Assembly (NCBI GenBank): GCA_026991065.1
Contig: JALXCG010000558.1
Location: 1 to 5,026 of the forward strand
DNA: 5,026 bases
DNA from: Gemmatimonadota bacterium
GTDB lineage: Bacteria > GCA-2686955
Direction of reading: 5' to 3'
The notes under the pieces were generated by a model. It was not told the DNA's origin, made no database searches, and saw only the letters and a list, made by a program, of their open reading frames with translations. Positions 1-5,026 of the stretch are shown in pieces. Within the stretch, counting starts at the first letter, position 1. Each line of letters begins with the position of its first letter. Both the position numbers and the translations under genes were made by a program.

Positions 1-2
1 AC

Positions 3-2651
3 GCCAGCCAGACAGCGTTGCTGAGATTTCTGGCCGCGCAGGGGACAGAGTCGGGCGTGAACGGTTTCACCGGGCACTGGATCACCAATGCGGTGCTTGT
101 CGACGCAACCCCCAGGGGTGTAGAGCGGCTGCGAACGGCTCCGGTTTCCGGCACGCTCATAGTTGAGCCGACACTGCCGGTCGGTATCCAGCCGGCGCCG
201 TCACCGCTGACCCCGCTTGCCGTGGGGGGGCGACCCTGGAACCTGGAACAGATCGCGGTGCCACGGCTCTGGGCGCTCGGGGTTACCGGTCGCGGCCGCC
301 TGGTCGCCAACATCGACAGCGGCGTGGACGCGGCCCACCCTGCGCTGGCTGAAAGCTGGCGCGGCCATCTTCCGGGGGTGGAACCGGACGCCGCCTGGCT
401 CTCCTCGGACGGTTCCCGCGAGCCCAGCGACTCCGGCAGCCACGGCACCCACACGATGGGCATCATGGTGGGAGCCGCTGTGGGCGACACCGTCGGCGTG
501 GCGCCGGGTGCGGCGTGGATTGCGGCACAACTGCGCTTTTCCGGACCTCCGGGCGTGAGCACATTGGAAGCGCTTGAATGGTGCGCCGATCCCGACGGCG
601 ATCCCGCTACCTACGATGATGTTCCGGACGCGGTCAACAACTCCTGGAGTTACGACATCGTGGACTGCGGCAATTGGGATGCGCCGGCCATCGACAACCT
701 GGAGTTGCTGGGACCGGTGGCGGTTTTCGCCTCCGGCAACAATGGCCCCGATCCCTCCTCCGTGGTCGCCCCGGCCAACCGGGCGGTGAGCGCTGTCAGC
801 AACTTCGCGGTCGGCGCCAGCGGTGAAAACGGCGCGCTCTGGGCGGGGTCGGCGCGGGGACCGTCGCTCTGCGCGGGTTCCGATTCGCTGGCCATCAAGC
901 CTGAACTCGTTGCCCCCGGGCTGGCGGTGCGGTCGACAATTCCCGGCGGCGGCTACGCCCATTTCACCGGCACCTCCATGGCCGCTCCGCATGTGGCTGG
1001 GGCGGCGGCACTGCTGCGCCAGATTCAGCCGGAGTTGACGGCCGACGAGATCAAGCGCTTGCTCATCGCCCACGCGCGTCACCCCGACGGGGTCGGTCGC
1101 GACGACAACGACTTTGGCCATGGCATCCTGGATGTTGCGGCGGCCGCGCAGGAACTCTTTGCCCGTGAGCCGGTTCTGGGAGTTCTCGCGGTGACCGTGC
1201 GCGCCGCCGAAGGCGGGACGCCCCTGGCGGGAGTCCAGGTGCGGCTCGCGGAAGCAACCGCCCGGGTGGCCACCGACAGCCTGGGGGTCGCCTGTTTCCA
1301 ATTGCTGCGCGGGGAGTACACGGCGGAGGTCGCGCCCGCGGTGGGGTACGCCGGGGCGATCGGCCGGGCGACCGTGATTGGCGGTGACACCACTTGGCTC
1401 TCCCTGCAACCGATGGAGTCTCCCCAGGGGTGGATCCAGGGCGCGCTCAGCGACTCCACGGGGGCGCCGGTGAGCGCTCTGATCAGTGTCTACGAGGAAC
1501 GGTCCGGTGCGCTTTGCGGTCAGGCGCAAAGCGATGCCGATGGCCGATTCGGCCTCCCGGTAGCGGTCGGGGTCTATCGTTTGGAAGGGCGGGCCACAGC
1601 GCCATGGGCCAACTTCCAGGAAGCCCCGGTGGTTGTGGATTCCGCGTCGATCGTGGACATCAGCCGTACCCTGCAACCCGCCGACGTACTGATTCTGGAC
1701 GCGGCCCCCGACAGCAGCGACCATGACTCGCTGGTGATCGCCGCCGTGGTTGCCAGTGGGCGTTCCTTCAGCTATCTGGAGCGTTCAGGAGGCGACGCCG
1801 TCGCCGGCGTATTGCGCGCACTGCCCCCATCGTCCGCCGTGGTCTGTTTCAGCGGCGAAGCCGGTGAGCAGATTCTCGACCCCGGAGAGGAGGATGCCCT
1901 GGGCGAACTCCTCGACCGCGGCGGGCGGCTCTTTCTCACTGGGCGCGATCTGGTCGCCTCGCTCGACGGCGGGCCTCTCCTCGACGCCCGCCTGGGTTTG
2001 CGGTTGGGAGCGGAAACCGATGTCCACGATCTGCCCGCGCATCCCGCGTCGGGACCGGGGTTGATCCTGGATCGTCCGGTGTTCACCGCCGGTTTCGAAC
2101 CACCCACGGCCCAGCATGATCAGGATGTGATTGTTGGTGGCATGGTCGCGCTGGACTACCGGGGTGTCGAGAGTGGCGCGGCCCTGGTCAGCGTGCTGCG
2201 GGTGCCGGGAGCGGGGCGCGCGGTGGTCGCTGGATTCGGCATTGAGGGGGTGCACGGTGAGTTTTCCGGCAGCCTGTCGCGGGCGGAACTGATGGGTGCG
2301 GTCCTGGATTGGCTCGGAGCTTCCGTCGAGATCGCAGAACCACCGGAGTCGCCCCCGGCCGGCGCCGTTGCGCAGCGCCCGCAACTACTCCAGAACCGGC
2401 CCAATCCGTTTAACCCGCGAACCCGGATACCGCTTCTCCTGCCGGTGCCGGGACTGGTTCGAATCGGCATTTTCGATCTGCGCGGCCGGCAACTGGCGGA
2501 GCTTCACAATGGCTACCTGGATGCGGGAAGTCACACCTTCCTGTGGGAGGGAGCCGACGCCGGTGGCGCGGCGCTCCCCAGCGGGGTTTACTTCTGTCGG
2601 GTCCAAGCCTCCGGTAGGGTGCTCGTGCGCAAGATGTTGCTGCTCAAGTAG
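3..2651 (+). CDS. Secreted subtilisin-like (S8, bacillopeptidase F-like) serine protease with C-terminal sorting domain, 5' partial
   Basis: This is an extracellular or surface endopeptidase of the subtilase family. Residues are numbered from the in-frame TTG at base 18, but the frame is open to base 3, so the true start, signal peptide and first part of the propeptide lie outside the window. Residues 1-55 look like the end of an I9-type propeptide (WITNAVLVDATP). The catalytic domain spans about 74-380. It has Asp100 (ANIDSGVD), His142 (GSHGTHTMG), oxyanion Asn241 (ASGNNG) and Ser320 (FTGTSMAAPHVAG), so the triad is complete. WNLEQI, the EW...PDAVNNSW segment and the TMG after the His motif resemble the bacillopeptidase F-like subgroup. 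Residues 386-465 and 470-553 look like two carboxypeptidase-regulatory-like beta domains. Residues 555-770 resemble a glutamine-amidotransferase-like fold. Residues 790-877 are a FlgD-Ig/type IX-like sorting tail with NPFNP at 796-800. The gene ends head-on against the methyltransferase. Family assignment is secure; the substrate is unknown. Confidence 0.93.
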   Translation, partial: ASQTALLRFLAAQGTESGVNGFTGHWITNAVLVDATPRGVERLRTAPVSGTLIVEPTLPVGIQPAPSPLTPLAVGGRPWNLEQIAVPRLWALGVTGRGRLVANIDSGVDAAHPALAESWRGHLPGVEPDAAWLSSDGSREPSDSGSHGTHTMGIMVGAAVGDTVGVAPGAAWIAAQLRFSGPPGVSTLEALEWCADPDGDPATYDDVPDAVNNSWSYDIVDCGNWDAPAIDNLELLGPVAVFASGNNGPDPSSVVAPANRAVSAVSNFAVGASGENGALWAGSARGPSLCAGSDSLAIKPELVAPGLAVRSTIPGGGYAHFTGTSMAAPHVAGAAALLRQIQPELTADEIKRLLIAHARHPDGVGRDDNDFGHGILDVAAAAQELFAREPVLGVLAVTVRAAEGGTPLAGVQVRLAEATARVATDSLGVACFQLLRGEYTAEVAPAVGYAGAIGRATVIGGDTTWLSLQPMESPQGWIQGALSDSTGAPVSALISVYEERSGALCGQAQSDADGRFGLPVAVGVYRLEGRATAPWANFQEAPVVVDSASIVDISRTLQPADVLILDAAPDSSDHDSLVIAAVVASGRSFSYLERSGGDAVAGVLRALPPSSAVVCFSGEAGEQILDPGEEDALGELLDRGGRLFLTGRDLVASLDGGPLLDARLGLRLGAETDVHDLPAHPASGPGLILDRPVFTAGFEPPTAQHDQDVIVGGMVALDYRGVESGAALVSVLRVPGAGRAVVAGFGIEGVHGEFSGSLSRAELMGAVLDWLGASVEIAEPPESPPAGAVAQRPQLLQNRPNPFNPRTRIPLLLPVPGLVRIGIFDLRGRQLAELHNGYLDAGSHTFLWEGADAGGAALPSGVYFCRVQASGRVLVRKMLLLK

Positions 2652-3942
2652 GCGTGGAGATCAGCGCCAGGTTGCGCGGAGTCACGCACGGATGGCAGAA
2701 GGTGCCGAACACCACTTTCCGTCCGGCCTCTTCCTGGCGGCAGACCCGATCGAGCAGCAACCAGACCTCCAGCGGGCGGCGGAACACCCCCCGGATCAAG
2801 CCCAGCGCACGGGTGCGCCGCGCCCACTCCTCACCCGCGACCAGGGCCTGCGATGCATCGAAAGCCGCAGGGAGTTCAAGCTGGGTGCGCTCCTGAACGG
2901 CGGCGCAGAACTCTCCGAAGGGCAGCCGGAAGAGTTGCGGCGGCAAAGGGCCGGCGGAAGCATAAGAGTCGGTGCCGGTGGCCTGCCGGTGGAGCAGGTC
3001 GAAGCCCGCGCGGTAGGCCATCTCCCGGCGCCGCGCCCGGCGCATGCGGGGCCGCGCGACTACCTCGTCGTAGATCGCCAGCCGAACCTGGTGCTTGTCC
3101 AGTCGCAAGTCGCAGCGTCTCCCCGTGTTCGAACGGGGCAGGTAGAATCCGTCTTGCAACTGCGACTTGTGGTAGCAGCAGGTGGCCGCGATCAACCACG
3201 CGGCGCCCCGCCGCGCGCCCTCTTCAAGCAGAGCATCGTTGAGGGCACCGCAGGCATGCAGCCCCAGCGCTCCGATTCCCGGCCCGAACTCCTCCCAGGC
3301 GCCGGCGGTCAGCGCGTCGGCTTCGCGAATCGTTCCGGTGACACCCGCGGCGCGATCGAGTCGCTCCGCCGCGGCCAGCAGCGCCTTCTGCCGGTCCAGG
3401 TGCAGCACCGGCAGGTCGGAAGCCCATCCGGCCAGTCGACCCAGGTGGCCTTTGCCCGAGCACCACTCCACGATGCGTGTTGTTCCGCTGCGCCAGAGTG
3501 GGGCACTGACCGAGACGAAAGCTTGAATCTGACTCCACTTGCGCGCCGGGACCTGGTGCCGCAGAAGCCGTGGCGGTGGAGCCTGGCCGGCAAGAGCGGA
3601 GGGAGTCACCGCGCGGAGCCGGGGGAGCGCGCTGACCGACCGACTGGCCGCGGCAAGCATCGCGAAGGCGTCGGGACCACTTGCCGCCCGCGGCGGCGGC
3701 CCCGCGTCACGCGTGGTCGGAAATCGCGTCTCGCTCCCGCCCATTCCCCCCAAGCCGGCATCCAGCCGGTCGATCTCGTCATCACTGAGTCCGCGCAACC
3801 ATTCCGCCAGCAGCGGCCACTCCTTCTCCCAGGGCAACCGTTCGGCGATGAAGGCCCGCGGCTCCCAAAGATGGCGGTGGTCGTCGATCCAGGCCGCCAA
3901 TTGCTGAATTCGCTCCGCGGCCGGTGGAATTGAGTCGGGCAT
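2644..3942 (-). CDS. SAM-dependent methyltransferase, Methyltransf_32 (METTL25/GSTCD-like) family
   Basis: This is a predicted cytoplasmic SAM-dependent methyltransferase of 432 residues. An N-terminal helical region (about 10-60) has the HRHLWEPRAF and PWEKEWPLLAEWLRGLS stretches seen in bacterial relatives. A Gly/Pro/Ala-rich linker follows (about 62-125), then RKWSQIQAF. The Rossmann core has motif I VEWCSGKGHLGR (158-169), an acidic residue after strand 2 (HLDRQ, Asp183), LHACGALND (228-236) and CCYHK (255-259). The C-terminus has a TPRNLAL motif (421-427), also typical of the family. HACG and CCYH together point to Methyltransf_32 rather than to generic class I enzymes. The frame extends upstream to an ATG at 4014 (456 residues). 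I chose the ATG at 3942 because homology-like sequence begins just after it and because the longer form would overlap the start of the divergent mog gene. Neither start has a strong Shine-Dalgarno sequence. The substrate is unknown; an RNA target is only a guess. Confidence 0.87.
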   Translation of the reverse strand: MPDSIPPAAERIQQLAAWIDDHRHLWEPRAFIAERLPWEKEWPLLAEWLRGLSDDEIDRLDAGLGGMGGSETRFPTTRDAGPPPRAASGPDAFAMLAAASRSVSALPRLRAVTPSALAGQAPPPRLLRHQVPARKWSQIQAFVSVSAPLWRSGTTRIVEWCSGKGHLGRLAGWASDLPVLHLDRQKALLAAAERLDRAAGVTGTIREADALTAGAWEEFGPGIGALGLHACGALNDALLEEGARRGAAWLIAATCCYHKSQLQDGFYLPRSNTGRRCDLRLDKHQVRLAIYDEVVARPRMRRARRREMAYRAGFDLLHRQATGTDSYASAGPLPPQLFRLPFGEFCAAVQERTQLELPAAFDASQALVAGEEWARRTRALGLIRGVFRRPLEVWLLLDRVCRQEEAGRKVVFGTFCHPCVTPRNLALISTPT

Positions 3943-3980
3943 GGGCACGTTGATGCCTTGATTGTGGTAATAGAGAAGGG

Positions 3981-3990
3981 GAAAGGCAGG
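3981..3990 (+). promoter_or_regulatory. Ribosome binding site of mog
   Basis: The sequence gaaaggcagg, inside a longer purine-rich run from 3972, ends 8 nt before the ATG at 3999. It is a moderate Shine-Dalgarno match and supports this ATG as the mog start. The same bases lie in the leader of the divergent methyltransferase, so the two genes must share a very compact control region. I could not identify a convincing -35/-10 pair there. Confidence 0.5.
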
Positions 3991-3998
3991 CATCCCCC

Positions 3999-4511
3999 AT
4001 GAAATCGATCGCATTCATTGTACTGACCGCAAGTGACAGCGGTGCTCGAGGCGAACGCCGGGACCGCAGTGGCGAACTGATCGTCGAGCGCCTTGAAGGT
4101 GGTTCCGCGCACTTGGTGGAAAAGAAGATTCTGCCCGATGACCGGCGACAACTTGCGACCTATCTGGCGGAGTGCTGCGACGGTGAAAGGGCGGATCTGA
4201 TTCTGACCACCGGGGGTACCGGATTCACCACCCGCGATATTACGCCGGAAGCCACCGCGGATGTTGTGGAGCGGTTGGTTCCCGGGATTCCGGAGGCCCT
4301 GCGGGCTCGCGGCCTGGAAAAAACGCCCCGGGCCATTCTCTCGCGTGGGATCGCCGGCATCCGGCGCCGGACCCTCATCATTAATCTTCCGGGCAGTCCC
4401 AAGGCGGTTGCGGAAGGGCTCGATCTTCTGGAGGAAATTCTGCCGCACGCGATCGACACATTGCGCAGCAGCAGCGGGTTGAATTGTGCTGAAGCGCCCC
4501 CGGCTTCCTGA
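3999..4511 (+). CDS. mog: Mog/MoaB-family molybdopterin adenylyltransferase
   Basis: This cytoplasmic enzyme of molybdenum cofactor synthesis adenylates molybdopterin with ATP before metal insertion. The 170-residue length fits a stand-alone MoCF_biosynth domain. The sequence shows an N-terminal strand with LTASDSGARGERRDRSG (9-25), the LTTGGTGFTTRDITPEAT core (69-86), AILSRGIAGIR (112-122) and INLPGSPKAV (128-137). Asp47 (ILPDD) and Asp80 (TRDITP) align by eye with the two functionally important aspartates of E. coli MogA (D49 and D82), so the protein looks active. The RDxTPxAT and LSR features are closer to Mog than to E. coli MoaB, although database naming of this group is mixed. The start ATG has a purine-rich leader, with AGG ending 8 nt upstream. 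It lies divergent to the methyltransferase. No other molybdopterin gene is in the window. Confidence 0.94.
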   Translation: MKSIAFIVLTASDSGARGERRDRSGELIVERLEGGSAHLVEKKILPDDRRQLATYLAECCDGERADLILTTGGTGFTTRDITPEATADVVERLVPGIPEALRARGLEKTPRAILSRGIAGIRRRTLIINLPGSPKAVAEGLDLLEEILPHAIDTLRSSSGLNCAEAPPAS

Positions 4512-4550
4512 TTCCAAAGCCGTGGTCCCGGTCGGCTCGGTGCTCTTTTT
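4501..4550 (+). terminator. Weak terminator-like hairpin after mog
   Basis: The arm aagccg (4517-4522) can pair back with cggctt (4501-4506, inside the end of mog). Alternatively agccg (4518-4522) can pair forward with cggct (4533-4537), leaving a 10-nt loop. The forward hairpin is followed after 8 nt by a TTTTT run (4546-4550). The stems are short and the U-run is not immediately adjacent, so this is a weak intrinsic terminator candidate for mog at best. Confidence 0.3.
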
Positions 4551-4587
4551 GTCTCGTCTTTCTCTATTCCCATCTCTCCCGTCCCTC
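4543..4587 (+). other. Pyrimidine-rich tract
   Basis: Forty of these 45 bases are C or T; the purines are at 4551, 4556, 4566, 4572 and 4581. The run stands out from the surrounding GC-rich coding sequence. It lies just downstream of mog, so it could belong to the 3' end of the mog transcript or to the leader of the downstream gene. The function is unknown. Confidence 0.6.
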
Positions 4588-4753
4588 GCATGGGCGCGAT
4601 TCTTGCTTGTCTTTTGCACATTCCTGGACCAAAATTCCTACGGAATGGTCTACGCGCTTGAGGGAGAGCGTGTTTTGGTGGTGGCCACGAACAGCAAGAC
4701 GACTCTTCGCTGCCGCATCGTGGTGCTGTAGGCGGCAAGGCGTTGAGATGGCG

Positions 4754-4760
4754 GGAAGGA
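4754..4760 (+). promoter_or_regulatory. Ribosome binding site of the small downstream ORF
   Basis: The sequence ggaagga lies 10 nt upstream of the ATG at 4771. It is a good Shine-Dalgarno-like match with reasonable spacing and is the main reason for accepting the ORF that follows. Confidence 0.5.
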
Positions 4761-4770
4761 TCCAAGCGAT

Positions 4771-5022
4771 ATGGATACTGCTGCGGGGAAGACAAAGCAC
4801 ACCATTGGCGCGGCCGGTGAGCTGGCGCGCAGGGCAACCACCAGCGCGCAGCATGCGCCGGACGAGAGCGGCAGGGTGGTGGAAACGATTGATCACCTCG
4901 ATGGTAGCCTCGACCTGGTGATTGTTGCGCCCAACGGAGAACTCAACCTGGTCAGACAGCGGGCGCCGCAACCCACGCCCTGCGGGTTCTGCGCCTGGCT
5001 GCGTCGATTGTTTCTGCACTAG
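4771..5022 (+). CDS. Small hypothetical protein with C-terminal CxxC
   Basis: This is an 83-residue product I do not recognise. It has a polar, Ala/Thr-rich N-terminal part, a central segment VVETIDHLDGSLDLVIVAP (about 36-54) that looks like a helix and a beta strand, and a Pro-containing link. It ends in a basic, aromatic tail with a CGFC motif (71-74) and WLRRLFLH. No signal peptide or transmembrane segment is visible. About three quarters of its third codon positions are G or C, in keeping with the window's real genes. An SD-like ggaagga precedes the ATG. The stop overlaps an AGGAG at the window end, which suggests close coupling to a following gene. The CxxC could bind metal or be redox active, but this rests on two cysteines only. 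The antisense frame (4564-5019) is an alternative I consider less likely. Confidence 0.5.
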   Translation: MDTAAGKTKHTIGAAGELARRATTSAQHAPDESGRVVETIDHLDGSLDLVIVAPNGELNLVRQRAPQPTPCGFCAWLRRLFLH

Positions 5023-5025
5023 GAG
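5021..5025 (+). promoter_or_regulatory. Shine-Dalgarno-like AGGAG at the window edge
   Basis: AGGAG overlaps the TAG stop of the small ORF (5020-5022). In this position it would serve a gene starting about 5-10 nt beyond the window, in the same direction and probably translationally coupled. The gene itself cannot be seen. Confidence 0.4.
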
Positions 5026-5026
5026 C

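Larger units (their letters stand above)
4512..4770. other. Intergenic stretch with lower GC than its flanks
   Basis: I see no convincing gene between the mog stop and the small downstream ORF. The stretch holds the terminator-like hairpin, a pyrimidine-rich run at 4543-4587, and a short AT-richer segment near 4600-4645 that could carry a promoter, although no clear -35/-10 pair stands out. It also contains tgccgc (4711-4716) pairing with gcggca (4732-4737) around a 15-nt loop, of unknown meaning. A GTG-initiated frame from 4486 to 4731 crosses it but looks non-coding. Confidence 0.5.

Noticed and set aside
201-1724. Long minus-strand open frame (507 codons) opposite the protease
   Set aside because: It is antisense to a protein with a complete catalytic triad and clear domains. 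Its translation is rich in Arg/Gly/His with no recognisable motif, as expected for a shadow frame in GC-rich DNA.
1158-1940. Possible second gene starting within the protease, such as a separate GATase-like protein
   Set aside because: The frame is continuous from the protease domain through the beta domains to the C-terminal tail, with no internal stop or clear ribosome site, so one multidomain protein is the simpler reading.
2296-3933. Long plus-strand open frame (545 codons) across the protease end and the methyltransferase
   Set aside because: It overlaps two well-supported genes in other frames, and its translation is Arg/Pro/Gln-rich without any domain pattern.
3606-4619. Minus-strand open frame (337 codons) opposite mog and the methyltransferase 5' part
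   Set aside because: It is antisense to mog, which has clear catalytic motifs, and then runs out of frame over the methyltransferase. There is no recognisable domain.
4486-4731. GTG-initiated plus-strand ORF (81 codons) with a hydrophobic middle
   Set aside because: It starts inside mog without a clear ribosome site. Its hydrophobic Leu/Phe/Ser stretch is simply the pyrimidine-rich run read as codons, and its third-position use is unlike the real genes.
4564-5019. GTG-initiated minus-strand ORF (151 codons)
   Set aside because: It has no recognisable motif and covers both the pyrimidine-rich intergenic run and the small plus-strand ORF. That ORF has a better ribosome site and fits the direction of the AGGAG at the window end. 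It cannot be fully excluded.
1-5026. CRISPR arrays, insertion sequences, tRNA/rRNA genes, attachment sites, or a defence-type operon
   Set aside because: I saw no spaced direct repeats, transposase motifs, terminal inverted repeats or tRNA-like cloverleaf sequence. The three main genes all have housekeeping or secretory explanations.

Overview
This is a GC-rich bacterial chromosomal window with strong G/C preference at third codon positions. The best clue to the host is the C-terminal tail of the first gene, which carries an NRPNPFNP motif and ends in a VYFCRVQ...KMLLLK strand. That tail is the FlgD-Ig/type IX-like sorting module found on secreted proteins of the FCB superphylum and its GC-rich candidate phyla (Eisenbacteria/Krumholzibacteria-like lineages). 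The taxonomic placement is inference from this module and base composition only.

Layout. (1) Bases 3-2651 (+) hold a large secreted subtilisin-family (S8, bacillopeptidase F-like) protease. Its 5' end, with the signal peptide and part of the propeptide, lies left of the window. (2) Bases 2644-3942 (-) hold a SAM-dependent methyltransferase of the Methyltransf_32 (METTL25/GSTCD-like) type. It converges on the protease and the two stop regions overlap by 8 bp. (3) Bases 3999-4511 (+) hold a Mog/MoaB-family molybdopterin adenylyltransferase, divergent from the methyltransferase across a short gap of about 56 bp. (4) Bases 4512-4770 are a lower-GC intergenic stretch with a weak terminator-like hairpin and a marked pyrimidine-rich run. 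(5) Bases 4771-5022 (+) hold a small unrecognised 83-residue ORF with a good ribosome binding site. Its stop codon overlaps another Shine-Dalgarno-like AGGAG at the window edge, so a further co-directional gene probably follows.

The genes do not form an obvious pathway. The protease acts outside the cytoplasm, the methyltransferase is a cytoplasmic enzyme of uncertain substrate, and Mog activates molybdopterin for metal insertion. No defence system, mobile element, CRISPR array, tRNA or rRNA was seen. The least explained parts are the small C-terminal CxxC ORF, the bacterial METTL25-like methyltransferase, and the multidomain architecture of the protease.
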